Source: Dehalococcoidales bacterium (GTDB lineage: Bacteria; Chloroflexota; Dehalococcoidia; Dehalococcoidales; UBA2162). Taken from it: a stretch of 64,000 nucleotides of DNA. The DNA is taken from assembly GCA_016932435.1 (NCBI GenBank), contig JAFGCW010000012.1, forward strand, positions 1-64,000, given 5' to 3'. Positions 33,753-43,631 of this stretch are shown here, one piece after another (positions within the stretch are counted from its first letter, which is position 1; each line of letters begins with the position of its first letter). Position numbers and translations under genes: made by a program. The notes under the pieces were generated by a model. That model searched no databases. It saw only the letters and a program-made list of their open reading frames with translations, and was not told the DNA's origin.

Positions 33753-34745
33753 ATGGGTAACAACCTCGAAGGGAAAGTAGCGGTCGTTGCCGGGTCCGGG
33801 CAGGGGATAGGCAGGGCTATTGCCATACACCTGGCGAAGGAAGGAGCAAAGGTCGTCACCAATAACCGGTGTAAAGGATCTACCGGTTTTGCTTTTATCA
33901 CTGAAGAAAACCTTAACGCCTTGAGCGAAGAAGATAAAAAGTGGCTTGAGGATGGTATGAGGTCGGTCGAGGGTGATGCCGAGACCACGGCCAATACCAT
34001 AAAGGAAATGGGTGGCAAGGCAATACCTTTCTTCGGCGATGTTTCGAAGTTCGATGTTGCCGAACAGCTTATGAAAACGGCTGTCGACGGATTCGGTAAG
34101 ATCGATATCCTGGTGAATGTGGTGGGGACATTCGGCTTCAGTGAGATATGGAAGATGTCCGAGGAGCAGTGGGATCACGTCTGTGCCATCAAGCCGAAGG
34201 CACATTTCAACTGTATACGGCACGCCCTTCCGTACATGATGGAGCAGAAGTGGGGCAGGATAATCAACTGCACATCCGGAGCGTTTGCCGGTTCGGACAA
34301 GCATACCAACTATGCTACCGCCAACGCCGGAGTACTCGGACTGACCTGGAGCGTCGCCCAGGAAATGTTTAAGTACGGAATCACCTGTAATGCCTTTGCC
34401 CCGGCTGCCCTGACACGGGCATCCTACGAGCTGGAAGCCTATATCCGGGCAATCCCGCCGGAACAGAGCCCGATGGGATACGGGAAGATATCCATCATGG
34501 ATGTTTCGCCACCGCCGGAGGAACTGGCGCCGTTTATTGCTTACCTGGCGACGGAAGACGCGGCGAACATCAGCGGTTCCGTATTCTTTACGGCCAGTAA
34601 CAGTATCGACATGTACGGCGACCTGCGGATGGAGAAGCGGATATTCAAGTATGGCGACCACTGGACGGTGGACGAGTTGAAGAAGGAGGTCCCGCGTGGA
34701 CTGCTGCGCGGATATCGCAGTCCCGCCGCACCGCCGGGCGGATAA
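33753..34745 (+). CDS. SDR-family protein with catalytic Lys replaced (YxxxN) and an insertion
   Basis: The 330-residue protein is a short-chain dehydrogenase fold: nucleotide loop VVAGSGQGIGRAIA, NVVGTFGF near the NNAG position, catalytic S175 (INCTSGAFAG) and Y187. The usual YxxxK is Y187-ATA-N191, so the lysine that lowers the Tyr pKa is an Asn. Between strands 2 and 3 there is an insertion of about 45 residues (from CKGSTGFAFITEEN to EGDAETTANTIKEM), and the C-terminus is extended by 40 residues past the fold. GAAAGGAG precedes the start. It may be an SDR with altered chemistry or a non-catalytic NAD(P)-binding homologue. Confidence 0.85.
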   Translation: MGNNLEGKVAVVAGSGQGIGRAIAIHLAKEGAKVVTNNRCKGSTGFAFITEENLNALSEEDKKWLEDGMRSVEGDAETTANTIKEMGGKAIPFFGDVSKFDVAEQLMKTAVDGFGKIDILVNVVGTFGFSEIWKMSEEQWDHVCAIKPKAHFNCIRHALPYMMEQKWGRIINCTSGAFAGSDKHTNYATANAGVLGLTWSVAQEMFKYGITCNAFAPAALTRASYELEAYIRAIPPEQSPMGYGKISIMDVSPPPEELAPFIAYLATEDAANISGSVFFTASNSIDMYGDLRMEKRIFKYGDHWTVDELKKEVPRGLLRGYRSPAAPPGG

Positions 34746-35352
34746 TACTTTTTACCATTCCGTACTCGATACGGAATCTAGAGAAATCGCGTTTTATTAA
34801 ATACGAAGTTGTTATACCAGAAATTCTACTTGAAAAGGATTTTCTGGATTCCCGCCTTCGCGGGACTGACAGAGAGGTTCATTGTCATCCCGTACTCTAT
34901 TTTAGTCATCCCGTGCTTGACACGGGATCCATGATTCTTCTCGGCAGAATACTTTCATATGCATATTATTAGTGATACATTTCCTTTTTTTCCTCTCTTC
35001 CTCCTACGTTCGCCCTAAGCGAACTGCGGCGGACTTGCAGCCCGGTTACGAGTTAACCCTCTCTCCAAATGGAAAGAGGGTTACTCGAAAACAGGATTAT
35101 TTACGGTCGACAGTCGATTTATTTTAGGTGTGGAGTGATTGCTTGTTTAGGTAAAGAGCGGGGGAAGGAACGGCCAAGGTATAGAGTGTCATTGCGAGGA
35201 GTCCGCTTTAGGCGGACGACGAAACAATCCGTGCCATGATGACACATTGGTCATGAATACCAGTAAGAATTCTTATTAATTTGGTAATAATCAGGCCTGG
35301 GGATTGCAGCGTCATCCGGCGCAGGTGGATTCCTCGCAACGAAGGAGTGTCT
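34746..35352. other. 607-base intergenic region packed with dispersed repeats
   Basis: No gene is visible. The region holds several repeat units: CATTCCGTACTCGATACGGAATC near 34757 (shown in part), GATTCCCGCCTTCGCGGGA near 34847, CATCCCGTGCTTGACACGGGAT near 34907 (shown in part), a 35041-35091 unit that recurs at 44284-44336, and a 60-base element at 35186-35245 with GTGTCAT/ATGACAC ends around TCCGCTTTAGGCGGA. This is a landing zone for the repeat families seen throughout the window. Confidence 0.7.
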
Positions 35353-35934
35353 CTAACCTGATAACTCTAACCTCACCCTCTCTGTGAAGTGAAAGTTTTC
35401 GTCGGGCACGGCGTATGAAACGTAGTTGCAGAGGAATTCGCCTTCGGGTGTTTTATCCTGCAGTTCTACCATCAGTTCGCTGGTTCTTTCTACATCGATA
35501 AATTCGGAAATGGTCAGGTGAGGGGAGAATGGGAAGGGCCGGGGAGGTGCATTTTCGAATACGGAAGAACTCTCCAGCGTAGTTACCAGGCTGCTAAGTA
35601 TATCTTTCGGTTCGATAGCCAGGACCACTCCCGGTGCCGGGAGGTAGTTCGATAACGGTCCGTACTGAATGGTAAAGCGAGTACACCCGGATGCCAGCAT
35701 CTTCATTTCTTCGAGATGAAAGTCATCCACCGGTCTGGGAAGCGGTACCGTGAGTGAAATATGCGCTTCGCAGTAAGACTGTCCCCTGGGATCGTGAATC
35801 TCTCGGAGCCGGTTCACTTCATCCGCCGGCGGATCGGGCGGATATATCAGGATGACACCGAATCGGTACGCTTTTTGCCAGTCAATCCATCCGTTCATGT
35901 CCATTGCGTATTCTGTGATCATATGATAACCCAA
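35353..35934 (-). CDS. 2H phosphoesterase (2'-5' RNA ligase/ThpR-like)
   Basis: The 193-residue protein has the two His motifs of the 2H superfamily, EAHISLTVPL and SPHLTISEF, about 80 residues apart in a duplicated beta-alpha fold. Members cleave or form 2'-5' phosphodiester or cyclic phosphate bonds in RNA or nucleotides. The first motif is HxSxT and the second HxT. The N-terminus is extended by about 25 residues. It is transcribed alone, and the substrate is unknown. Confidence 0.88.
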   Translation of the reverse strand: MGYHMITEYAMDMNGWIDWQKAYRFGVILIYPPDPPADEVNRLREIHDPRGQSYCEAHISLTVPLPRPVDDFHLEEMKMLASGCTRFTIQYGPLSNYLPAPGVVLAIEPKDILSSLVTTLESSSVFENAPPRPFPFSPHLTISEFIDVERTSELMVELQDKTPEGEFLCNYVSYAVPDENFHFTERVRLELSG

Positions 35935-36021
35935 CTTTCCACGATCAATGTTGTAGTATTATACACCCGGTTTTCAAATGGGTGGTGGAGTACGCATGAT
36001 GTGAAAAGATAATACTATATA

Positions 36022-39000
36022 TTAAATTTCTCCCGTTCTCAGTGTTTCGTGAATTTTACTGCGTGAGAAAGAGAGTACCAGCAGGAAGCTGGTAAAAATG
36101 AATGCCAGAAGCAGTATGCCGAAGGAAATACCGATCGTTACCCAGTCAATGCTTAAGATGAATGGCGGAAGGACTTTCGAGCCCTGTTCCGTCAGCTGGA
36201 GGAAAGGCATCATGATGGTATTTAATCTTTCACCGGTAATCGCACCAAGTGCCAGTCCGAAAACAATGATAATAAGCTGTTCGAACGCGAGAAGCCCGAA
36301 TATCTGGCGCTGGGAAAAACCGATAGCCCGGAGAACGGCGAAATCAAGCTGTCTTGCCTGGGCAGAGAGGTATGAATAAACCAGGAATCCCAGGCTGCTT
36401 ATCAGAACCACGCCTAACAGAGCAATCAGCAGAACACCTCTCCATGCAGCTCCTGCCAGCGGGTCATCTTTCATATCTGCAATCAAAGCTTCTCTATCGT
36501 AGATGTTTTTCGCGCTGAGCGAAGTACCCCGGATATTATCGAGAACTACGCTTCTCTGTGTACTGTCCTCGGGAAGGTCAAGCCATACTTCATTGGGGTA
36601 TATCGTGTTTCCTATTTGCCTGTTTCTGGCGTTAAACAACCGGTCGATGTTAGCGATAACAAAACCTCCGGAATCAGGATCAAGACTCGGAAAGTATTCG
36701 ATTATCTCGGTAACGGAGATATACAGGTCGTGACCTGAAAAGGAGATACGGGCGACGTTATTTTCCGAAATACCATTTCTTTCGACGAATGACCGGCTTG
36801 CCAGGACGGATATTGGGCGGTCATCGGGATCAGGATATATTCCCAAAATGCTGGTATTGCGCATACTCCATCTCAAACTTGCTGAAGTTTGACCGTCATG
36901 AACGGTGAATCTGTCGGTATCAATCGAACCCGGTCGGTTCTCGATACCAACGGCCAGTTCTGATTTCTCATCGGGTGACACCTGCCATCCCTCTATATCC
37001 TCGAAGTCTTCGATTATTACAGGTTCTGTTAGTGCTGTTCCTTCAAGTTGAAGGTTATCGAAATTCACTTCCTGGAAAATAACATCGGTGCTGGCTGAAG
37101 CTCTGACATATAGTGAAATCAGGCTGCGAGGTGATAGAAGGTATTCAGAGGAACCGGCAATAGTAAGAGGTGCTTTCATGTATTGCCAACCTCCGGCTGC
37201 CGCGTCGGTGTTCCCGAGTTTAACATCCATATAACGTCCCTTGCCGTCCTTTATTCGTGCGTATACCACGACTTCCGGATTCGCCGGTTTTGAATACACC
37301 CATAAACCCATAGACTCTGCTTCGTCGAGGATTTCCAGACCTTCCGTCAGCGGTTTATCCCCAGCAAGTATATCCATTAATTCCGGCAGTGTCTTTTCAT
37401 CGAAATCTTTCCTGAACCAGGCGATATCTTTCGTCCTGTCGGGATCGATGGCAAGCATATTGAATTCAGCAGTCGTGAAGACGGTACCGGCAGTACATTT
37501 TTGCCTGAAAACCACTCCGACGTTCTCAACTCCTTCGACAGCAAAATACCTGTCCTCGAGTGTTTGTTTGGAGGAGTGGCGCTCATTGAGTTCTTCGAGT
37601 CGCACATCTCCCCCTGACACATAAATATTACGTTCGGCGTAGCTTTGTTCGAGAGAGCCGATAAAACCGGAGGAAAACATACCGACACTGGCTGCAACCA
37701 GCAGGAGAAGTATAGGGCGTGAATAACGGACGGGACTCCGTGCCATTTGCCATAGGCCCAGTGCCAGCGGAGCGTTCCCTGAATACCTGGTGAGTCTGGC
37801 AGCCAGCCTGAGCAGAAGAGGGAATACCCGGAGGAAAATAATGGCAACAGCCAGCAGGAGGAGGATGGGAGTCAGCAGCAGTAATGGGTCCATGCCAAGG
37901 CCACCGAATATATCCATATTGGCCAGGGAACCTCTTTCTTCAAGTTCCCAATACAAAGCCCCTCCGACTATAAGAAGGACGATATCGAGATAGAATCGTT
38001 GCCAGAAAGGAACCCGGGAAGGTCTGGATGACGTCTGCTTCTCGTGAACTATTCCCTGCCGGGAAGCCCGGACTGCCGGTATGACGAGAGCGAGCAGACA
38101 AAGTACTGCAGCGGAGAGTATAAGTATTATTACCGTGCCGGAGAATCTTACCGGTATCATCTCACCTCCGGTCAGTGACTGGAATGAGGCCGTTTTTCCG
38201 AGCAGGCTGAAAAGGAATGCTCCCAGGGCAGTGCCGATGGCCGTTCCGGTTACACATATCAGCAGACCTTCGGAAAGGTATATTAGGAAGATATGCCAGG
38301 TTCCAGCACCGCGACTCCTGTACATCGAGATTTCACCTGCCTGGCGTTCTATGAGCATATTAGAGACCATGACAAGGTAAAAAATAATGATAGCGGCTAC
38401 CTGGAAGACAATAAGGAAAAGGGGAATCTGGGTAAACATAAGCCTGCCGGAATATTCCGATATGATTCCATCAAGAGTGGTAAGCAGCCCTGAGCGGGGT
38501 AGTTCCTGCGCGATTTCCCGCTCCATGCGGCGGATATCGTTTTTTATGGTATTCGCATTCCCGGAATGTATGTTATCGATATCGATATAATAGAACCAGT
38601 TATAGTCAGCCCTGCCTTCCGGTAACAATTGCGGTACGATCTCAAAAAGTGTTTCTTCGGCAATAAAGACCGGGGCCCTTGGTGGAACGGAGTTACCTTC
38701 GGCATCCACCAGCGGGAGGGTGAAAACATACGGATTCAGAAACCAGAATTCATCAGCAGGATCTATGGGATCTATCAGGGCAGTCAATTCGACAGTGATA
38801 TTTCTCACTGTTCCACCGAATCCGCTTCTGAAGGTGAACCTGTCACCAACTTTTAAATCGAAAATCTCGGCCGTTTCGCTGCCTATCATCCCTTCGATGG
38901 CGAAATCGGGTGAGTCGATCCCGCCCTGGCTGAGTTCAGGGGGAGAATACCCGGCGAGTCTGCCATCGGCGATAGTTATGTGTTTATCGAGGTTTGAAAA

Positions 39001-39414
39001 TACGTGAAAATAGCCGGTAGGCTGGTATGGTCCACCGGGTGTGGGACGGTCGGTGTAAAAAAAGTCGAATGATTGTGTCTGTATCCAGGTTTCTTCCTGG
39101 CGAATTACATCCCCAAGGTTTTTGGGGATCTTGCCGGAGATCAGTTCGGAAGTTTCCTGGAATTCATCATGATTGACATAATAGTTGGGGGCATAAAAAT
39201 GAAGGTCAAGCAGTTCTATCGCCCGGTTTTGGAGTGAATGTTCGAGGCCCAGGTCGTTAATTGCGTTTGAGTAGAGAGGGGCGCTGGAAAGAAGAGCTAC
39301 CGCAACGATAACTCCAGCCAGTACGGTAGAAAGCAGCCGCCAGTTGGAAATAATCCTCCTGGCAACAACCTGCCATACCGAAAGAAGGAACAACATTGCA
39401 GAGTAACTATACAA
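36022..39414 (-). CDS. Large FtsX-type ABC transporter permease with two FtsX domains
   Basis: The 1130-residue protein has an N-terminal membrane helix (about 25-45), a long extracytoplasmic domain (50-330), a first FtsX-like membrane block (about 335-460), a second helix pair (475-600), another large extracytoplasmic domain (610-985) and a final FtsX block (990-1120) with RAIGFSQRQIFGLLAFEQL. This is the LolC/MacB-like topology of type VII ABC permeases, doubled. No ATPase or membrane-fusion partner gene lies near it in this window, so its partner must be elsewhere. It probably moves or extracts lipoprotein, peptide or lipid substrates at the outer face of the membrane. Confidence 0.9.
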   Translation of the reverse strand: MYSYSAMLFLLSVWQVVARRIISNWRLLSTVLAGVIVAVALLSSAPLYSNAINDLGLEHSLQNRAIELLDLHFYAPNYYVNHDEFQETSELISGKIPKNLGDVIRQEETWIQTQSFDFFYTDRPTPGGPYQPTGYFHVFSNLDKHITIADGRLAGYSPPELSQGGIDSPDFAIEGMIGSETAEIFDLKVGDRFTFRSGFGGTVRNITVELTALIDPIDPADEFWFLNPYVFTLPLVDAEGNSVPPRAPVFIAEETLFEIVPQLLPEGRADYNWFYYIDIDNIHSGNANTIKNDIRRMEREIAQELPRSGLLTTLDGIISEYSGRLMFTQIPLFLIVFQVAAIIIFYLVMVSNMLIERQAGEISMYRSRGAGTWHIFLIYLSEGLLICVTGTAIGTALGAFLFSLLGKTASFQSLTGGEMIPVRFSGTVIILILSAAVLCLLALVIPAVRASRQGIVHEKQTSSRPSRVPFWQRFYLDIVLLIVGGALYWELEERGSLANMDIFGGLGMDPLLLLTPILLLLAVAIIFLRVFPLLLRLAARLTRYSGNAPLALGLWQMARSPVRYSRPILLLLVAASVGMFSSGFIGSLEQSYAERNIYVSGGDVRLEELNERHSSKQTLEDRYFAVEGVENVGVVFRQKCTAGTVFTTAEFNMLAIDPDRTKDIAWFRKDFDEKTLPELMDILAGDKPLTEGLEILDEAESMGLWVYSKPANPEVVVYARIKDGKGRYMDVKLGNTDAAAGGWQYMKAPLTIAGSSEYLLSPRSLISLYVRASASTDVIFQEVNFDNLQLEGTALTEPVIIEDFEDIEGWQVSPDEKSELAVGIENRPGSIDTDRFTVHDGQTSASLRWSMRNTSILGIYPDPDDRPISVLASRSFVERNGISENNVARISFSGHDLYISVTEIIEYFPSLDPDSGGFVIANIDRLFNARNRQIGNTIYPNEVWLDLPEDSTQRSVVLDNIRGTSLSAKNIYDREALIADMKDDPLAGAAWRGVLLIALLGVVLISSLGFLVYSYLSAQARQLDFAVLRAIGFSQRQIFGLLAFEQLIIIVFGLALGAITGERLNTIMMPFLQLTEQGSKVLPPFILSIDWVTIGISFGILLLAFIFTSFLLVLSFSRSKIHETLRTGEI

Positions 39415-39510
39415 ATAAATGTACTAAATAACAAGATAGTTTCAAATATTAACTATTTTATTCGTTGCAGAGACGCTTTTAAGGTGATTCTTTTCAGCCA
39501 GTCAGGTCAT

Positions 39511-40029
39511 CTACTTATCTCTGATGGCTTTTTCGGTGATCTCTTTGACCAGCGCGTCTTTTCCGTCCATGTAGGCGTAGACGTCGTTGTCAAATTTCTC
39601 GGCTAACGACCATTTCAACACGCTCAACTTTTCAGCGTATTCTTTGTTTCTTTTAAGAAAGTCGCGGAAGGCAGTCTCTTTTTTCAGTTCGAGAGCGTGT
39701 TCGGGACAGACATAAAGGTGATGGCGGGGAAGGGAGTCTTTCAACTCTCCGTCTTCCAGCTTGAACACTTCCCGTTCTTCTATTCCACCATTGCCTTCGT
39801 GGAGGTAGCCGCGTTCGGCAAGCAGGTCTATCATTTTCTCCAGTTCGCCTGACTTTATCACCAGTATCAGGTCGATTATCGGCTTGGCAGTCATTCCGGA
39901 AATAGAGGTACTGCCTACGTGTTCGATGCGCAGGCAGACCTTAATGACCTTTTCACCAAGATATTTCTTAAGCTCCTCGAACCACTCAGGCCATTCCGGA
40001 TTATATTTCTCTACCAGCGTTACCGTCAT
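39511..40029 (-). CDS. GrpB-family (UPF0157) nucleotidyltransferase-like protein
   Basis: The 172-residue protein has the GrpB pattern: VEKYNPEWPEWFEELKKYLG, then RIEHVGSTSISGMTAKPIIDLILVI, and HHLYVCPEHALELKKETAFRDFL. The GSTS and DL residues match the nucleotidyltransferase-fold core. It lies 15 bases after an aminoglycoside-phosphotransferase-like gene on the same strand. GrpB domains are sometimes fused to CoaE; here it stands alone. Function unknown. Confidence 0.92.
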   Translation of the reverse strand: MTVTLVEKYNPEWPEWFEELKKYLGEKVIKVCLRIEHVGSTSISGMTAKPIIDLILVIKSGELEKMIDLLAERGYLHEGNGGIEEREVFKLEDGELKDSLPRHHLYVCPEHALELKKETAFRDFLKRNKEYAEKLSVLKWSLAEKFDNDVYAYMDGKDALVKEITEKAIRDK

Positions 40030-40044
40030 AATACAATTACCTTT

Positions 40045-40914
40045 TCAACTGATTGTATTTAAAAGTTCTCTTAGTTTAAAGAAGGTTTTCCAGCACCGGA
40101 TATGCCATGTCAGAATTTCATTGTCGATTTCTCTATGCTTCCTGTATTCCTTTATTACGGCTTCTACTTCCACTTGTTCCAGGTCTCTGTCCGCACCGAC
40201 CAGGAATCCCAAGTCCCACATCGGATCACCCAGGGCAAGAAGATCCCAGTCGATGATATAAATTCTATCTTCTACGGAGAGGATATTTGCGGAGAAGAAA
40301 TCGCCGTGAACCAGGGTAATCATTGCCGAAAAAGGTTCTTTATTTTTCTTTAATTCATTGGCATCATGAGAGAGTTCAGGATAGGTTCTTCTCCATTCAG
40401 GGCTATTTTTATCGAGGGTTACAGGAAAATTTAGTACACCGTTACGAATCCTGTCCCTGTTAGGTTTAGAACCGGTAATATCTTCCTTCAGTTCATCCGA
40501 CAGACTGCCGAGTGAAATATTGTGCAGACCCCCCAATACCTTTGCAGTTTTTATCCTTGTTTCGCGGTTCCATTCCGAAGCGATGAGTTTTTCATAGAGA
40601 ATTGCCGATGTGTTTCCCTCCAGACAGTATCCAGTCACTTCGGGGATGTGAATATCACCAGTGTTGAGTTCTTTCGCAGACAGTACATTTTTCCCGGCTG
40701 TTCTCATCACACCGATTTCTGAATAATCATCGTATCCTTCATGATATATTTTCAGGATTCCTTCAGAAGGTCTGCTATCAACTGAAAAGGAACAATCAAG
40801 TACGTCACAGCCGCTGCCGGACGTGATTGGTTCAACTTTTTTTACAGTAACAGCATTTGTATCTAGACACTTTCCTATATAGGTTTTTACATATTCGAAA
40901 TCATTAGTCATCAC
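40045..40914 (-). CDS. Aminoglycoside phosphotransferase (APH)-family kinase
   Basis: The 289-residue protein has the APH/choline-kinase catalytic core: VHGDFFSANILSVEDRIYIID with the HGD catalytic loop and the DWD metal motif (IIDWDLLALGDPMWDL). The N-lobe has ILKIYHEGYDDYSEIGVMR and SAILYEKLIA. Members phosphorylate antibiotics, homoserine, choline or other small alcohols. Antibiotic resistance is not implied by the fold alone. It precedes the GrpB gene in the same direction. Confidence 0.9.
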   Translation of the reverse strand: MMTNDFEYVKTYIGKCLDTNAVTVKKVEPITSGSGCDVLDCSFSVDSRPSEGILKIYHEGYDDYSEIGVMRTAGKNVLSAKELNTGDIHIPEVTGYCLEGNTSAILYEKLIASEWNRETRIKTAKVLGGLHNISLGSLSDELKEDITGSKPNRDRIRNGVLNFPVTLDKNSPEWRRTYPELSHDANELKKNKEPFSAMITLVHGDFFSANILSVEDRIYIIDWDLLALGDPMWDLGFLVGADRDLEQVEVEAVIKEYRKHREIDNEILTWHIRCWKTFFKLRELLNTIS

Positions 40915-40973
40915 GTTTGAGTGTATTTCGGGATCAGGATATTGTCAATATCTTTATTGAGGATGCTATGTGG

Positions 40974-42150
40974 TTATTTCGGCAGGCCGTTGTCTTCGGT
41001 ATAAAGATCAATCACATGGATCGTTCGATAATTGAATATATATACTTGATCCGCAAAAACTGCCATCGACTGAAGGTGTGGCAAACCGGAAATACCGTCC
41101 ACACTTTGAATTAAGCCAGGATTATCTGGTTGAGAAATATCTACGATGAATATTGGGAATGAGTAAGGGGCTTTGGTATCTTCCGGTATACATAATCCCA
41201 TGATGAAAGCATAATTATCTAAAATCTCGATTTTTTAGTATAATAAGGCAACTCTAGTCGTGCCACTTCATGAATATCTTCTATGTCAGATACATCTAAC
41301 ACAACAAGTCCTGAATCACCTGCCGAAATAAAGGCATGATCACCGGAAATCCCGATATCCAAGAAACTATTACCTGAAAAAACTCCTTTCGTAATCGTTT
41401 CTCCGGTTCCTTCTGTCGTTTCTAGAGGTGACAATCCCCATTCCTTATTTTTATAGAAACTACACTGCTGTGGCTCGGAAGGAGATAACATATCAAAAGG
41501 TGTTAATCCACTTTCCTCTAACACGAAGAAACGGCTATCACTGAAAGCGGTAGCTACTGTTTGTGTGCCGGACTGCGGAGAGCGATCACCCCGGTTTACT
41601 TCGAAGTCTGTGATTTTCCCAGGGTTATCAGGATTAGATATATCGTAAACTGCGAAGTAGGGTGGAAAAGCAGTACGTGCAATCATATAGTCACCGGATA
41701 TATCGGGCCAAAGAAGTGGAAATTGGATTTCTTTGCAAGATACCTCTGTAATCGAAGGGATATTGGAAACGTCGAGAATCCATAGAATGCTTTCGGGGCC
41801 ATTCCAGAGATAAGAATATATATAGTCACCGGCAAGAATCACGTCACCTGAGGGGGGTAGTATCTGAATAGGGGCCTTGATCGAAACTACTTCTACTGGA
41901 TTGGATGTATCTGATACATCCAACACGCGTAACGTAGCAGCGGTCTCTATTCCTGATGTTGAATCAACCGTCATCAGTAACAGGTAAGGACATCCGTTAA
42001 TCTCACCAACTGTGGCACTATTTATTGCTTCCTCTAACTTCAACTCCGCAATTATCTCCGGAGATAGAGCAGCCATGGAACGTTGACATCCTGTTATTGT
42101 TATCGACAGAATAACAAAAGACAGAACACTTATGAAAATCTTCTTCGTAT
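40974..42150 (-). pseudogene. LVIVD-repeat beta-propeller lipoprotein, frameshifted
   Basis: The main frame (41219-42076) carries LVIVD-type blades such as SGDHAFISAGDSGLVVLDVSD and SGDYMIARTAFPPYFAVYDISN. After ARLELPYYTKKSRF it stops, but in the -1 frame the same DNA reads KIEILDNYAFIMGLCIPED and continues as another blade to 40974. The switch lies at a run of six A (about 41229-41234), so one A seems lost, or a -1 slip occurs there. Upstream, a lipoprotein signal can be seen only across two frames (KKIFISVLSL, then FVILSITITGC), and no usual start codon serves it. I read this as a decaying gene of an exported propeller protein. Confidence 0.7.
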
Positions 42151-42159
42151 TGATTATAA

Positions 42160-42479
42160 ATTACTCCTAGCTATTTGACAGAGCCTCTCTTAACAGATGA
42201 TTATTATTGACTCTTTTATATGTTAGCCGCTCTATAAACGGCCAAATAGACAATAATGCAAGTATTATACCATCACCCATGAACCGTTTTTAAGAATTGC
42301 TTACGTTCTTGTTCTCTTTTCGTTTGTAGTGGTACCTGCAAATTGTTTTTACGCCGCCTTTTGTTTCATAGATGATTACCTGAGGTCACGCAAGAGAATT
42401 GATGAGAGACCTGCTTGTATAGAGAATATTTGCTGCTGTACAATTCGTACACTGTCAATAACCGGAAAGAGAGAAGAAG
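42160..42479. other. 320-base intergenic region, nothing recognised
   Basis: The region is AT-rich and lies between the divergent propeller pseudogene and the enolase-superfamily gene. I see no gene, no clear promoter pair and no repeat in it. Confidence 0.5.
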
Positions 42480-43598
42480 ATGAAGATAACCAATGTGAAA
42501 GTATTCCAGGTAGGCGTGAACCGGCAGAGTTGGACATTCGTCAAGATAGAGACCGATGAAGGTATACACGGCTGGGGCGAGGGCAGCCTGGAAGGGCAGG
42601 AAAAGGCGGTTGAAGAAGCCGTGAAAGTTCTGAGTAACAGGATTATCGATATGGATCCCACACTGATAGAACGGCACTGGCAGGTGATGTACCGGCACGG
42701 ATTCTGGCGCGGCGGCGTTGTCCTGAACTCGGCATTGAGCGCTATCGATCAGGCGTTATGGGATATCGCCGGTAAGGTATACGACCTTCCGGTGTATAAA
42801 CTTCTCGGCGGTGCCGTAAGAGACAAGGTAAAAGCCTATACCCACGCCTTTGCACCCGAGCAAGCGGTTGCGCTGGTAAAAGAGGGTTACCTGGGAATTA
42901 AAGCCGGCGGGATGCCGTTCCGGGGGGAGAATGTCGAACCTAATGAAGTATCCTCACGGTTGAGAGAGTCGATAAAAACGCTGCGTGAAGCGGTGGGACC
43001 GGATATAGAGATTATGATAGATAATCACGGCAGGGCATGGCCGTCGCTGGCGATACAGCAGATACGGGCGGTCGAGGAGTATAATATCTCATTCTTCGAG
43101 GAGCCGGTGCCGCCGGATAATATTGAAGCACTGGCAGAGGTGCGAAGGAATATTTCAGGGACAGACCTTGCTACTGGCGAAAGGCTTTTCAGCCGGTGGG
43201 ACTACCGGCGGCTTATCGAGAACCAGCTTGTGAATATTATCCAGCCGGATGTCTGCCACTGCGGAGGTATATCCGAGTTAAGGAGAATCGCCGCTGCCGC
43301 GGAGACATATTACATACGCGTTGCTCCACATAATCCGAACGGCCCGGTAGCGACGGCTGCCAGCATCCAGCTTTCGGCGGCGATACCGAACTTTGCGACG
43401 CTTGAATATGCAGTACCGCCGGAGGAGTTCATGAAGGTGGTCAAGAATCCGACGAAACAGGTAGACGGATATTTTCCGATCTTGGAAACACCCGGACTGG
43501 GAATAGAACTGGATGAAGAGGTGATGGTGCAGTATCCGTATATAGAGAAGTCATACCACGGCGAGTATTACCGGGATGGTGGGATTGCAGATGTGTAA
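42480..43598 (+). CDS. Enolase-superfamily sugar acid dehydratase (galactonate dehydratase-like)
   Basis: The 372-residue protein has the mandelate-racemase/muconate-lactonizing fold. The capping domain begins KITNVKVFQVGVNRQSWTFVKI, and the barrel carries metal ligands at MIDNHGRAW (Asp), FFEEPVPPDN (Glu) and LATGERLFSR (Glu). The catalytic His is in VAPHNPNGPV. The HGR, EEPVPP and GER combination is typical of D-galactonate/gluconate-type acid sugar dehydratases. It takes water off an aldonic acid to give a 2-keto-3-deoxy acid. No sugar-utilisation operon is beside it. AGAGAAGAAG precedes the start. Confidence 0.92.
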   Translation: MKITNVKVFQVGVNRQSWTFVKIETDEGIHGWGEGSLEGQEKAVEEAVKVLSNRIIDMDPTLIERHWQVMYRHGFWRGGVVLNSALSAIDQALWDIAGKVYDLPVYKLLGGAVRDKVKAYTHAFAPEQAVALVKEGYLGIKAGGMPFRGENVEPNEVSSRLRESIKTLREAVGPDIEIMIDNHGRAWPSLAIQQIRAVEEYNISFFEEPVPPDNIEALAEVRRNISGTDLATGERLFSRWDYRRLIENQLVNIIQPDVCHCGGISELRRIAAAAETYYIRVAPHNPNGPVATAASIQLSAAIPNFATLEYAVPPEEFMKVVKNPTKQVDGYFPILETPGLGIELDEEVMVQYPYIEKSYHGEYYRDGGIADV

Positions 43599-43631
43599 TT
43601 ACCTATTTTACCGGGATGAAGGAACAACATC

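Noticed and set aside
33705..34661. A 318-codon minus-strand frame opposite the SDR gene
   Set aside because: It lies wholly against the SDR coding sequence, whose motifs are clear, has no ribosome site and shows no domain pattern.
34746..35352. CRISPR array
   Set aside because: The repeats here are of several families, are palindromic and are not evenly spaced; there are no cas genes.
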